Of a stretch of DNA of 64,000 bases, positions 52,992-62,392 are shown one piece after another (the first letter of the stretch is position 1; each line of letters begins with the position of its first letter). Below the pieces are notes generated by a model that worked only from the letters and a program-made list of their open reading frames with translations, searched no databases and was not told where the DNA came from. The stretch is from contig CAYGID010000004.1 in the NCBI GenBank assembly GCA_964349835.1, positions 9,025 to 73,024 of the forward strand, read 5' to 3'. Position numbers and translations under genes: made by a program. This stretch comes from JAQVSH01 sp964349835 (GTDB taxonomy: Bacteria > Bacteroidota > Bacteroidia > Bacteroidales > UBA4181).

Positions 52992-54176
52992 ATGGCCAGA
53001 GTAGTGATAGGTCTTTCGGGAGGCGTTGATTCGAGCGTTGCTGCCTATTTACTTAAAAGTCAGGGGCATGATGTAACTGCATTGTTCATGATTAATTGGC
53101 ACGAAACCGAAGGAACCCTGGCGGGCGATTGCCCTTGGGAGGATGATGTAATATTTGCCCGTCTTGTGGCACGGAAACTGGATATCCCGTTCTATGTAAC
53201 CGACTTAAGTAGCACCTACCGCAAGCGGGTGGTCGATTATATGTTTAGCGAGTACAGTAAGGGGCGCACCCCCAATCCCGATGTATTGTGCAACCGCGAA
53301 ATCAAATTCGACGTCTTCGTTGAAGAGGCGTTAAAATATGGGGCCGAATATGTGGCTACCGGCCACTATTGCCGGAAGGAGACCCTGCTCACAGAGAAAG
53401 GGCCGGTGCACCGTTTGCTGGCCGGAATCGACTCCGGAAAAGACCAAAGCTACTTTCTTTGTCAACTCTCCCAAGAACAGCTTTCGCGCGCGCTTTTCCC
53501 TATTGGCAGCCTGCAAAAAAGCGAAGTGAGGGCCATAGCCGAACAACATGGCCTTGCATCGGCCAAGAAAAAGGATTCACAAGGTATCTGTTTCGTGGGA
53601 AAAGTAGATTTACCCCTGTTTTTACAACAACAGCTCAAACCCTGGCCGGGCTCCATCCTGGAAATCGCTCCCGAAGAGGTACCCGTTGCCGACTTGAGCC
53701 ATGATATCTCTTTGCACGAAAAGCTCTTGCGCCTGTCGGAACCCTACAGTTTCGGAGGGTGCCCTGCCCTCAAAGTTGGCGAACACGAAGGGGCACACTT
53801 TTACACCATCGGGCAGCGCAAAGGGTTACGAATCGGAGGCAGGGAGCTCCCCTCCTTTGTACTTTCGATCGATGTAGATAATAACATTGTATACACCGGA
53901 CAAGGCGAAAAGCACCCAGGGCTCTACCACAAGGCTTTACGCATGGATGCTTCCGAAACCCATTGGGTGAGACCCGATTTGCAAATTACCCCGGGCAACT
54001 CATTAAAAGTCAGAGCAAGAATACGTTATCGGCAACCCCTTCAGGAGGCCACCCTCTACGCCTATGATACCGACTATTTCCTTGCCTTTGAAACCCCGCA
54101 AAAAAGCGTGGCCCCGGGACAGTTTGCCGCTTGGTATGTTGGCGAAGAGGTTGTAGGCTCGGGGGTGATTGCCTGA
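52992..54176 (+). CDS. mnmA: tRNA-specific 2-thiouridylase MnmA
   Basis: 394 aa. PP-loop SGGVDSS at residues 9-15, catalytic cysteines in DVLCNREIKF and GICFVGK, and the central domain HFYTIGQRKGL. It thiolates U34 of Lys, Glu and Gln tRNAs. It is monocistronic from its own promoter; the ilv leader follows. Confidence 0.95.
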   Translation: MARVVIGLSGGVDSSVAAYLLKSQGHDVTALFMINWHETEGTLAGDCPWEDDVIFARLVARKLDIPFYVTDLSSTYRKRVVDYMFSEYSKGRTPNPDVLCNREIKFDVFVEEALKYGAEYVATGHYCRKETLLTEKGPVHRLLAGIDSGKDQSYFLCQLSQEQLSRALFPIGSLQKSEVRAIAEQHGLASAKKKDSQGICFVGKVDLPLFLQQQLKPWPGSILEIAPEEVPVADLSHDISLHEKLLRLSEPYSFGGCPALKVGEHEGAHFYTIGQRKGLRIGGRELPSFVLSIDVDNNIVYTGQGEKHPGLYHKALRMDASETHWVRPDLQITPGNSLKVRARIRYRQPLQEATLYAYDTDYFLAFETPQKSVAPGQFAAWYVGEEVVGSGVIA

Positions 54177-54209
54177 AAGTTGCTCAAATAGTTTTTTTTT
54201 CTTGTTTCT

Positions 54210-54239
54210 TTTGATTTTTTGAGATTATCTCTATATTTG
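54210..54239 (+). promoter_or_regulatory. Promoter of the ilv operon
   Basis: TTTG at 54210-54213, an 18-nt spacer, then TATATTTG at 54232-54239. The transcript would begin about 20 nt before the leader peptide. Confidence 0.68.
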
Positions 54240-54268
54240 CCATGTTTTATAACATAAAATGAGTTCTC

Positions 54269-54337
54269 ATGGGTCGAATTAACACCCTTCTCAGCCTCCT
54301 CGTGGTGGTGCTCGTCAGCAATAGAAAGCGGATGTGA
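54269..54337 (+). CDS. ilv leader peptide (22 aa, Ile/Leu/Val-rich)
   Basis: ATG at 54269, stop TGA at 54335-54337. The core LLSLLVVVLV gives one Ile, five Leu and four Val in 22 codons, followed by a basic SNRKRM end. It lies between a promoter and a terminator hairpin and ahead of ilvD, the arrangement of branched-chain amino-acid attenuators. A competing 7-codon frame starts at 54259 and ends at once. No homologue is assigned by name. Confidence 0.8.
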   Translation: MGRINTLLSLLVVVLVSNRKRM

Positions 54338-54364
54338 AAGGTGTTATTTGTATATAACGTGAAC

Positions 54365-54401
54365 AAAAAGCCTTCCTCACACCGCGCGAGGGGGGCTTTT
54401 T
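54365..54401 (+). terminator. Attenuator terminator of the ilv leader
   Basis: AAAAAGCC pairs with GGCTTTTT, extended by a CCTC/GAGG stem with mismatches, giving a G+C-rich hairpin ending in a T-run at 54397-54401. It is 27 nt past the leader stop and 58 nt before ilvD. Together with the leader it fits ribosome-mediated attenuation. Confidence 0.72.
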
Positions 54402-54458
54402 GCATTATAGCGGTTTCAATAGGGTAGTTAAGAAATATCAACACTAAATTCCAAGATT

Positions 54459-56285
54459 ATGAACGAGCTACGCAGTACACGAAGCACCCAGGGTCGCAGA
54501 ATGGCCGGAGCAAGAAGTCTTTGGCGCGCCAATGGCATGAAAGAATCGCAATTTGGAAAGCCTATCATAGCCGTGGTGAACTCTTTTACACAGTTTGTGC
54601 CCGGACACGTACATCTGCACGAGATTGGACAACAAATTAAAGCGTGGATCGAAGAAGAGGGCTGCTTTGCTGCTGAATTCGATACGATTGCTATCGATGA
54701 CGGGATTGCCATGGGCCACGACGGAATGCTCTATTCGCTACCCTCGCGCGACCTGATTGCCGACAGTGTTGAGTACATGTGCAATTCGCACCGGGTAGAT
54801 GCCATGATCTGTATCAGTAACTGCGACAAAATCACCCCCGGTATGCTAATGGCCGCCGTGCGGCTTAACATTCCGGCCATTTTTGTTTCGGGCGGCCCTA
54901 TGGAGGCAGGCGTGGTTGAAGACAAAAAATTTGACCTGGTAGATGTAATGGTTATGGGAGCCGACCCCTCGGTACCCGACGACTACCTGCAAAAAGTGGA
55001 GCAGAGTGCCTGCCCCGGATGTGGCTCCTGCTCGGGAATGTTCACAGCCAACTCCATGAATTGCCTCACCGAAGCGCTCGGCCTGTCGCTCCCCGGAAAC
55101 GGAAGCCTTTTGGCAACCCACAAAAAGCGCATGCAGCTCTATCACGATGGGGCTAAACGGATTGTCGAAATGGCAAACAGCTACTACTTCGAAGGCAATA
55201 ACAAAGTTCTCCCCCGCTCCATCGCTTCGAAAGAGGCCTTTATGAACGCCATGACGCTCGACATTGCCATGGGAGGATCCACCAATACCGTACTGCACCT
55301 GCTGGCCATTGCCAACGAAGCCGAGGTTGAATTTACCATGAAAGATATTGATGCCCTTTCGCGCAAAATTCCTGTTTTGTGCAAAGTATCGCCCAACAGC
55401 ACCAAATACCACATGCAAGATGTAAACAGGGCCGGCGGAATTCTCTCCATTTTGGGCGAACTGGAAAAGGGAGGCCTCCTGCATACCGATACGGTACGCG
55501 CCGATGGGCTCACACTTCTGGAAGCCATTCAACGCAACGACATTGGCCGCGACAGCGCACTGCCATCGGCCCGCGAGAGAGCACTGGCAGCCCCCTGCGG
55601 CGTAAGAAATATGGTTTTGGGATCGCAAGACAACCGCTTCTCGCAGCCCGACATCGATCGTAAAGAGGGGTGCATCAGGAGTATCGAACATTGTTACAAC
55701 CGCGACGGGGGGCTGGCAGTTCTCTACGGAAACTTGGCCGCCGACGGATGCATTGTAAAAACAGCAGGGGTAAAAGAGAGCCTGTTCCATTTCGAAGGCA
55801 AAGCGGTTGTATTCGAGTCGCAAGACGATGCCTGCGATGGGATTCTGGCCGGAAAGGTACAAGCGGGCGATGTGGTGGTGATTCGGTACGAAGGACCCAA
55901 GGGCGGCCCCGGTATGCAGGAGATGCTCTATCCTACCTCCTACATCAAATCGATGAAGTTGGGCGAAGTTTGTGCACTCCTGACCGACGGCCGTTTTTCG
56001 GGAGGAACCTCCGGACTCTCCATCGGACACGTTTCGCCCGAGGCTGCTTCCGGCGGAGCCATAGCGCTGGTTCGCGAAGGCGATAAAATTGTTATCGATA
56101 TTCCCGCGAGGAGTATAAATATAGATGCACCTGCCGAAGAGATAGCCCGTCGGCAAAAAGAGGAGGAGGCGCGTGGAAAAGATGCCTTCACCCCGAAGTA
56201 TCGTCGCCGCGAAATCTCGAAGGCGTTGAAAGCCTACGCTTCGATGGTTGCGTCGGCCGACAAAGGGGCAATCAGGATGATTTAA
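54459..56285 (+). CDS. ilvD: Dihydroxy-acid dehydratase
   Basis: 608 aa. Iron-sulfur cluster cysteines lie in SNCDKITPGML and CPGCGSCSGMFTANSMNCL (seen as CPGCGSCSGMF); GRFSGGTSGLSIGH is near the C-terminus. It dehydrates dihydroxy-acids to 2-oxoacids in Ile and Val synthesis. First structural gene after the attenuator; ilvB follows 20 nt on. Confidence 0.96.
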   Translation: MNELRSTRSTQGRRMAGARSLWRANGMKESQFGKPIIAVVNSFTQFVPGHVHLHEIGQQIKAWIEEEGCFAAEFDTIAIDDGIAMGHDGMLYSLPSRDLIADSVEYMCNSHRVDAMICISNCDKITPGMLMAAVRLNIPAIFVSGGPMEAGVVEDKKFDLVDVMVMGADPSVPDDYLQKVEQSACPGCGSCSGMFTANSMNCLTEALGLSLPGNGSLLATHKKRMQLYHDGAKRIVEMANSYYFEGNNKVLPRSIASKEAFMNAMTLDIAMGGSTNTVLHLLAIANEAEVEFTMKDIDALSRKIPVLCKVSPNSTKYHMQDVNRAGGILSILGELEKGGLLHTDTVRADGLTLLEAIQRNDIGRDSALPSARERALAAPCGVRNMVLGSQDNRFSQPDIDRKEGCIRSIEHCYNRDGGLAVLYGNLAADGCIVKTAGVKESLFHFEGKAVVFESQDDACDGILAGKVQAGDVVVIRYEGPKGGPGMQEMLYPTSYIKSMKLGEVCALLTDGRFSGGTSGLSIGHVSPEAASGGAIALVREGDKIVIDIPARSINIDAPAEEIARRQKEEEARGKDAFTPKYRRREISKALKAYASMVASADKGAIRMI

Positions 56286-56305
56286 TACACTTAACCTGCA
56301 CTGAC

Positions 56306-58012
56306 ATGATGAACAAACCCACAACAAAACGGATATCCGGTTCAGAAGCACTCATGCTCTCCCTCTTGGCCGAAGATGTTGATACCATTTTCGGATACCC
56401 CGGAGGAGCCATTATGCCGGTATTCGATAGTCTGTACGACTACACCGACCGATTCCGGTTTATTCTCACCCGCCACGAACAGGGAGCCGGCCACATGGCA
56501 CAAGGTTATGCCAGGGTTTCGCAAAAACCGGGAGTAGCTATCGTGACCTCGGGGCCCGGCGCAACCAATATGCTCACCTGCCTGGCCGACGCCATGATAG
56601 ACTCAACCCCCATGGTCTGCATCTCGGGACAGGTTGTATCGTCGTTGTTAGGCACCGATGCCTTCCAAGAGACCGATATCATTGGCATGTCGATGCCCAT
56701 CACCAAATGGAACTTTCAGATTACCTCACCCGAAGAGGTACCGCAGGCCATAGCCAAAGCCTTCTATATTGCCCGTTCGGGACGACCCGGGCCGGTCTTG
56801 CTCGATTTCACCAAGAATGCACAGTTGGGAATGCTCGATTTCAGCTACGCCCCCTGCCACTTTATTCGCAGTTACGTTCCGTTTCCTAAAGTACAAACCG
56901 ACAAAATTGCGTTGGCAGCCAACCTGCTGAACCAGGCTCAAAGGCCTATGATTTTGGTGGGACAGGGTGTATTATTGGCTCAGGCCGAAGAGGAGTTAAA
57001 GGCCTTCGTAGAAAAAACCGGAATCCCGGCAGCCTCTACCCTGCTCGGTTTGTCGGCACTGCCCACCAACCACCCCCTCAATCTGGGCATGTTGGGTATG
57101 CATGGCAACTACGGCTCAAATAAGATGACAAGCCAGGCCGATGTGATTGTGGCCATGGGAATGCGGTTCGACGACCGTGTGGCCCAAGACGTTAAGAAAT
57201 TTGCCGCGCAGGCGCAAATTATTCATATGGAGATTGATCCTTCGGAGGTGAGCAAAAACATTGCAGCACATATACCTCTACTCGGCGATCTCAAACAGAC
57301 CCTTCCCCTGCTGACCCGTGCCTGTTCGAAAAACGAGTATCCCGAATGGATGAAATTGCATGCAGAGTATGCCGCCATCGAAGAGGAACGGGTCATCCAA
57401 CCGCTTCTTTACCCCTCTACCCCCGAAATCAGCATGGCCGAGGCAGTTAGGGTAGTTAACGAACACACCGGCGGTTCGGCTATTGTTGTTACCGATGTAG
57501 GTCAACATCAAATGATTGCAGCCCGTTATGCCAAACTGAACACAGCACGCACCTTTATTACCTCGGGCGGGCTGGGTACCATGGGATATGGCTTACCGGC
57601 GGCTATCGGGGCCAAACTGGCTTGTCCGGGCAAAGAGGTCGTACTCTTTGTGGGCGACGGGGGCATCCAGATGACCATCCAGGAGCTGGGCACCATTATG
57701 GAGTCGAAAGTGGGCGTCAAGATTGTGGTTCTGAACAATGGATTTTTGGGCATGGTTCGCCAGTGGCAAGAGCTTTTCCATGGCGGGCGCTACTCATCGA
57801 CTCCCATGATGAGCCCCGACTTTATTGCCCTTGCTGCTGCATATGCAATTCCGGGTCAGAAGGTAGAAACACGAAGCGATCTTTCGGGAGCAATAGACCG
57901 GATGTTTGCCACCCCCGGCCCCTTCTTCCTGGAGGTTATGGTTGCCAGTGAGGATAATGTGTTCCCCATGATCCCTGCCGGAAAATCGGTCGATGACATC
58001 CGGTTTGAATAG
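56306..58012 (+). CDS. ilvB: Acetolactate synthase, large subunit
   Basis: 568 aa. TPP/Mg motif GDGGIQMTIQELG to NNGFLGMVRQWQE; N-terminal GYPGGAIMPVFDSL, RHEQGAGHMAQGYAR and the FAD-domain region are as expected. It condenses pyruvate with pyruvate or 2-oxobutyrate. Start is the first of two Met. It pairs with the ilvN subunit 28 nt downstream. Confidence 0.96.
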   Translation: MMNKPTTKRISGSEALMLSLLAEDVDTIFGYPGGAIMPVFDSLYDYTDRFRFILTRHEQGAGHMAQGYARVSQKPGVAIVTSGPGATNMLTCLADAMIDSTPMVCISGQVVSSLLGTDAFQETDIIGMSMPITKWNFQITSPEEVPQAIAKAFYIARSGRPGPVLLDFTKNAQLGMLDFSYAPCHFIRSYVPFPKVQTDKIALAANLLNQAQRPMILVGQGVLLAQAEEELKAFVEKTGIPAASTLLGLSALPTNHPLNLGMLGMHGNYGSNKMTSQADVIVAMGMRFDDRVAQDVKKFAAQAQIIHMEIDPSEVSKNIAAHIPLLGDLKQTLPLLTRACSKNEYPEWMKLHAEYAAIEEERVIQPLLYPSTPEISMAEAVRVVNEHTGGSAIVVTDVGQHQMIAARYAKLNTARTFITSGGLGTMGYGLPAAIGAKLACPGKEVVLFVGDGGIQMTIQELGTIMESKVGVKIVVLNNGFLGMVRQWQELFHGGRYSSTPMMSPDFIALAAAYAIPGQKVETRSDLSGAIDRMFATPGPFFLEVMVASEDNVFPMIPAGKSVDDIRFE

Positions 58013-58040
58013 AACGATTCACTCTTAAAATGGAAACAGT

Positions 58041-58598
58041 ATGATACAGGAATATACCATCACGGCCTTTTCGGAAAACAGCGTGGGGCTGTTGAACCGG
58101 ATCACCATTATTTTTACCCGGCGGCGTCTCAATATTGAGAGCCTCACCGTGTCGGCCTCTTCGATTCGCGGCATTCACAAATTTACGATTGTTGTAAAGG
58201 CCTCGCACGAACAGGTCGAAAAAGTGACCAAACAACTCGAAAAACTGGTAGAGGTGCTAAGGGCCTATTTCCACACCAATTCCGAAATTATTCACCAAGA
58301 GGTGGCGCTCTACAAAGTAAACACCTCCTCCTTGATGATTCCTTCGGCCGTTGAAGAGATTGTTCGGCACTTTAGAGCTCATATTCTGGATGTTACAACC
58401 GAATATATCATCTTCGAAAAGACGGGTTACAGTACCGAAACGCAAGAGCTGTTCGACTATATGGATGCCCGTTTTAAGGTTGTACAATTTACCCGCTCGG
58501 GGCGAATTGCCGTAACCAAGGATCCTCGCGAAAGACTTACCGACTACCTGCACGAAATGGAGGCAATAGAAAAAGCCCGCTTCAAACAGGGTAGTTAA
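58041..58598 (+). CDS. ilvN: Acetolactate synthase, small (regulatory) subunit
   Basis: 185 aa. N-terminal ACT domain (about 5-78: FSENSVGLLNRITIIFTRR, NIESLTVSAS) and the C-terminal ALS_ss domain. It binds valine and tunes IlvB. The length is that of the longer IlvH/IlvN type. Next, ilvC lies 67 nt downstream. Confidence 0.93.
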   Translation: MIQEYTITAFSENSVGLLNRITIIFTRRRLNIESLTVSASSIRGIHKFTIVVKASHEQVEKVTKQLEKLVEVLRAYFHTNSEIIHQEVALYKVNTSSLMIPSAVEEIVRHFRAHILDVTTEYIIFEKTGYSTETQELFDYMDARFKVVQFTRSGRIAVTKDPRERLTDYLHEMEAIEKARFKQGS

Positions 58599-58665
58599 GC
58601 ATCGCACCACACAATTTATATTTTTTTTCCTTTCTTTGTAACCTATATTCTTAATTCAATCAAAA

Positions 58666-59712
58666 ATGGCAAAAATTAATTTTGGAGGCGTAATCGAAGA
58701 TGTGGTTACCCGCGAAGAGTTTACTCTGGAACATGCTCGTGAAGTCCTGAAAAACGAAACTATAGCTATTATTGGCTACGGTGTACAGGGTCCTGCGCAA
58801 TCTTTGAACATGCGCGACAACGGTTTTAAGGTCATTATTGGTCAGGCCCCCGAATTCAAAGCAGACTGGGACAAAGCAGTTGCCGACGGATGGGTTCCCG
58901 GTGAAACCCTTTTCCCCATTGAAGAGGCAGCCAAAAAAGCAACCATCATTCAATTCCTGGTTTCCGACGCTGCACAGCGCACCATTTGGCCGATTCTCAA
59001 ACCCTGCCTGAAGAAAGGCGATGCGCTCTATTTTTCGCACGGCTTTTCGATCACCTACAAAGAACAGACCGGCGTGATTCCCCCGGCCGATGTCGATGTG
59101 ATTCTGGTGGCCCCCAAAGGTTCGGGTACCAGCGTACGCCGCAACTTCCTTGCAGGTGCCGGCATCAACTCCAGCTATGCTGTATTCCAGGATTTTACGG
59201 GTCGTGCTCAAGAACGCACTATGGCCATTGGTATTGGTATTGGTAGCGGATATCTTTTCCACACTACCTTCGAACAAGAAGTTTACAGCGACCTCACCGG
59301 CGAACGCGGTGTGCTGATGGGCGCTCTGGCCGGCATCATGGATGCCCAGTACAATGTACTGCGTGCCAACGGCCACACCCCCAGCGAAGCCTTCAACGAA
59401 ACTGTAGAAGAGCTGACCCAGAGCCTTATCCGCCTGGTCGATGAAAAAGGTATGGACTGGATGTACAGCAACTGCTCGGCCACTGCCCAGCGTGGTGCTC
59501 TCGACTGGAGACCCCAATTCCGCGATGCCGTTCTGCCCGTTTTCGAAGAGCTCTACGCTCGTGTAAAAGATGGTCGTGAGTGCAAACGCGTACTCGATTC
59601 TACCAGCGGACCCAACTACAAAGCTTCGCTCGAAATTGAGTTGAAAGAGTTGCGCGAAAGCGAAATCTGGGCCACCGGCACACAGGTAAGAGCGCTCCGC
59701 CCCAAACACTAA
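58666..59712 (+). CDS. ilvC: Ketol-acid reductoisomerase
   Basis: 348 aa. The Rossmann loop is GYGVQGPAQSLNMRDNGF, and the catalytic domain has SHGFSITYKEQ, APKGSGTSVRR and SDLTGERGVLMGALAG (metal-binding Asp and Glu). Codon use is strongly biased to favoured codons, suggesting high expression. Last gene of the ilv operon; a strong terminator follows. Confidence 0.96.
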   Translation: MAKINFGGVIEDVVTREEFTLEHAREVLKNETIAIIGYGVQGPAQSLNMRDNGFKVIIGQAPEFKADWDKAVADGWVPGETLFPIEEAAKKATIIQFLVSDAAQRTIWPILKPCLKKGDALYFSHGFSITYKEQTGVIPPADVDVILVAPKGSGTSVRRNFLAGAGINSSYAVFQDFTGRAQERTMAIGIGIGSGYLFHTTFEQEVYSDLTGERGVLMGALAGIMDAQYNVLRANGHTPSEAFNETVEELTQSLIRLVDEKGMDWMYSNCSATAQRGALDWRPQFRDAVLPVFEELYARVKDGRECKRVLDSTSGPNYKASLEIELKELRESEIWATGTQVRALRPKH

Positions 59713-59732
59713 TTCTCACCCCTTCAATAGCC

Positions 59733-59764
59733 AAAAGGGCTGCCGGTTTTCGGCAGCCCTTTTT
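59733..59764 (+). terminator. Terminator of the ilv operon
   Basis: AAAAGGGCTGCCG (59733-59745) pairs with CGGCAGCCCTTTT (59751-59763), with a short loop and a T-run. 20 nt past the ilvC stop. Confidence 0.85.
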
Positions 59765-59832
59765 GTTTGTGCCTTTAGGCACCGGGCCTAATTGGCTGTA
59801 AATACCTCTTTCACAGTATGATAACGTTGGTT

Positions 59833-61044
59833 TTACAGCGCCTTATCGATAGGGAAAGGCTGTCCGCTCCACGCTTTTTTGGCAGTCCAATCCATTGCCG
59901 GAGCCGACCAGAAGGGATCGGTTTCGGGCAATCCCAGCGGCAAAAAGCCGGCGGAGCAGAGATAGAGACTTCCGGTACAGAGGTAGGTTTCGGCTACGCC
60001 CGGCTGATGACCGCAAAAACCGAGCTGTAACCACCCCTTGGCATCGTAAGTGCCGGGTGCCTCCATCTGACGCTTCAACACGGCGGTTAAAGCAGATCGT
60101 ACCTGTGCAGGGTGCACCTCTTTGGGCAGTGCGTGATAGAGCGCGATTTGAGCAAGAGCCTGAAAAGCCCCGATCCGATAGGGGATTGAGCGACCAATAG
60201 GGGGATAACTGCCCTCGGGCGAAATGAGCCGCTCCTGAATGGCTGCATAACGTGAGGCACGGCGCAAAGCCTGTTGGTAAACCGACTCCGGAACCATCGC
60301 GTGCGCCGACATCACCTTCAGAATATCGACCATCATAGGGTGAATCACGAACGAATTGTAGTAATCGAAATGAAACTCGGGTCCGTCGCCATAAACCCCA
60401 TCGCCCTTATACCACTCATGGTGGCGGTTAATGGAGTAGTAAAGACGTGCCGAATCGTGTGGCTCACCCACCGTAATAAAAAACGCCTCAATCATCCCCG
60501 CAAAAAGGAGCCAATTGCTTTCACCCGGTTTAATCTTCCGCGTTAGTTTGAGAGCTGCTATCACATTCGACTTCTCCTGCGGACTCAAACCACCCCAAAG
60601 CTGAACCGGCGAACGCAGAAAAGCATGAGCCAGAAACGCTGCATCAACCAGAGGTTGCCCACCCCGGGTAAAGTTCATGTACTCGGGCGAATTGGGATTG
60701 GTTCCGTGGGCAACTGCCTTTCGCGACAAATCGAGCAGCCGGGCACGCTCCTTCCCCTCCGTACTATTGTCGGGGGCAAGCTCAAACCAGGGTGCCATTC
60801 CGCACAAAAGACGCCCTACTGCCTCAAGATGGGCATAGTCGGCTCTGTTGGTGCCGGGATGCTCTTCGATAGGCATTTCGGCCTTCAAAGCACCCCTTCC
60901 CGCGGCTTCGAGCAAAGGAGAGGCAATCTTCGAGGCGGTGGCCCACCAATAGGCTCTGTCGTTCGATTGGGCCGAAACCGAAATAACAGCTGTCGAAAAA
61001 AGAAAAAGCGCGAAAAGCGATACAAGGGTACAAGTCCTTCTCAT
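59833..61044 (-). CDS. Secreted DUF2264-domain protein
   Basis: 403 aa. Signal peptide (about 1-26, ending VSAQ). The remainder is a single DUF2264 domain (PF10022), with GRLLCGMAPWFEL, ESNWLLFAGMIEAFF and DGVYGDGPEFHFDYYNSFVIHPM in order (the last seen as GDGPEFHFDYYNSF). The family has an alpha/alpha-barrel look and occurs in plant-polysaccharide loci; enzymatic activity is not established. It starts 2 nt after the phoH-like gene stop, so the two are coupled. Confidence 0.85.
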   Translation of the reverse strand: MRRTCTLVSLFALFLFSTAVISVSAQSNDRAYWWATASKIASPLLEAAGRGALKAEMPIEEHPGTNRADYAHLEAVGRLLCGMAPWFELAPDNSTEGKERARLLDLSRKAVAHGTNPNSPEYMNFTRGGQPLVDAAFLAHAFLRSPVQLWGGLSPQEKSNVIAALKLTRKIKPGESNWLLFAGMIEAFFITVGEPHDSARLYYSINRHHEWYKGDGVYGDGPEFHFDYYNSFVIHPMMVDILKVMSAHAMVPESVYQQALRRASRYAAIQERLISPEGSYPPIGRSIPYRIGAFQALAQIALYHALPKEVHPAQVRSALTAVLKRQMEAPGTYDAKGWLQLGFCGHQPGVAETYLCTGSLYLCSAGFLPLGLPETDPFWSAPAMDWTAKKAWSGQPFPIDKAL

Positions 61045-61046
61045 AA

Positions 61047-62375
61047 CTACAACAATTTACTGGCAAGATCGGCCAACGGGCTTCTCTCGCCTTTTACCAA
61101 CGTAATGGATGCAAAGATATTCTGACCCTGCATCTTATTAATCAAGTACGACAAGCCGTTCGACTGCGAATCGAGATAGGGAGAGTCAATCTGATCGATG
61201 TCGCCCGTAAAGACAATCTTGGTATTGGCACCGGCCCGGGTAATGATGGTTTTCACCTCATGAGGGGTAAGGTTTTGCGCCTCGTCCACAATAAAATAGA
61301 CATCCGATAAACTACGCCCCCTGATAAAAGCCAGTGCTGAGAGAACCAGCCTGCCCGAACGCTGCATATCTTCGATTTCGCGCAGCTCACCACTTCCGGG
61401 CCGCAGGTTGTTCTTGATTACCGAGAGATTATCGAAAAGCGGCTGCATATAAGGGTTGATCTTGTCGTCGGCACTGCCCGGGAGAAAACCCAAATCGCGA
61501 TTTGCCAGCGATACAATGGGGCGTGCAAGATAAATCTGCTGGTAATTCTTATTCAGCTCCAGAGCAGCTGCCAGGGCCAGGAGGGTCTTTCCGGTTCCTG
61601 CCTTTCCTGTAATAGCCACCAGTTCAATCTCGGGATCAAGCAACGCATCAAAACAAAAGGTCTGTTCCATATTGCGCGCCTCAATACCAAAACAGCGATG
61701 CTTCTGCACCAGATCCATTGCGTGATGAATGGGATTGTAATGGGTTAGCGCAGAGGAGCTGCCGCTTTCTAACAGGCAATAGGTATGTCCTTTGGGAAGT
61801 GCCCCCCCTCTGGCCTCACGAAAGGGCACCCTCTCTCCGGCATACAAACGCTTTATCACCTCGGGACTAACCCGCTTAAAGGGCTTAACCTCATGGGTCA
61901 ACTCCTTGATATTTTTGACCTTATCTGAAGTATAATCCTGCGCCATGACCCCCAGCGCTTTTGCCTTCATCCGCATGTTGATATCCTTCGAAATCAAGAC
62001 AACCGAGCGGTCGGGATTCTTGTCGCGAATATACTCGGCAATAGCAATAATGCGATGGTCGGGAATCGGATCGGGAAAAGAGGTTTGCAGCAACTCCGAG
62101 CCTGGATGACCGGGTTCTACAAAGAGGTGTCCCATCCCCTCACCCAGTGAAATTCCCTTTGTGAAGAGCTCCTGCCCCGAAAAACGATCCAGAATACGGG
62201 TAAACTCCCTGGCATTAAAGTTAAGCTGGTCGTTTCCCTTCTTTACATTGTCGAGCTCCTCCAAGAGGACAATAGGCAGAACTACGTCATTATCCTGAAA
62301 ATGCTTCAGACAGTTATAATCATGCAGCACTACATTGGTGTCGAGCACAAAGATTTTGGTGACTCCCTTACTCAT
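61047..62375 (-). CDS. PhoH2-like protein: PIN-domain RNase fused to PhoH ATPase
   Basis: 442 aa. N-terminal PIN domain with FVLDTNVVLHDYNCL and a conserved DKNPDRSVVLISKDINMRMKA segment (VVLISKDINMR). C-terminal PhoH ATPase with Walker A ITGKAGTGKTLLAL near residue 260 and Walker B VYFIVDEAQNLTPHE. Members of this family couple RNA unwinding to cleavage. The gene leads a two-gene unit with the DUF2264 gene. Confidence 0.9.
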   Translation of the reverse strand: MSKGVTKIFVLDTNVVLHDYNCLKHFQDNDVVLPIVLLEELDNVKKGNDQLNFNAREFTRILDRFSGQELFTKGISLGEGMGHLFVEPGHPGSELLQTSFPDPIPDHRIIAIAEYIRDKNPDRSVVLISKDINMRMKAKALGVMAQDYTSDKVKNIKELTHEVKPFKRVSPEVIKRLYAGERVPFREARGGALPKGHTYCLLESGSSSALTHYNPIHHAMDLVQKHRCFGIEARNMEQTFCFDALLDPEIELVAITGKAGTGKTLLALAAALELNKNYQQIYLARPIVSLANRDLGFLPGSADDKINPYMQPLFDNLSVIKNNLRPGSGELREIEDMQRSGRLVLSALAFIRGRSLSDVYFIVDEAQNLTPHEVKTIITRAGANTKIVFTGDIDQIDSPYLDSQSNGLSYLINKMQGQNIFASITLVKGERSPLADLASKLL

Positions 62376-62392
62376 AATTGGGCGATTTAGGT

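Noticed and set aside
54259..54282. Seven-codon frame starting at 54259 as an alternative ilv leader
   Set aside because: It has no Ile, Leu or Val and stops before the hairpin region; the 54269 frame carries the regulatory codons.
54846..56351. 501-codon minus-strand frame over ilvD
   Set aside because: It is a shadow of ilvD in the high-G+C third-position frame; no family motif, and ilvD is certain.
58599..58665. Separate promoter for ilvC
   Set aside because: The TTTCTTTG in the gap lacks the TA of the -7 box; ilvC is best read as part of the ilv operon.
58660..59709. 349-codon minus-strand frame over ilvC
   Set aside because: It mirrors ilvC almost exactly; biased codon use in ilvC leaves the opposite frame open.
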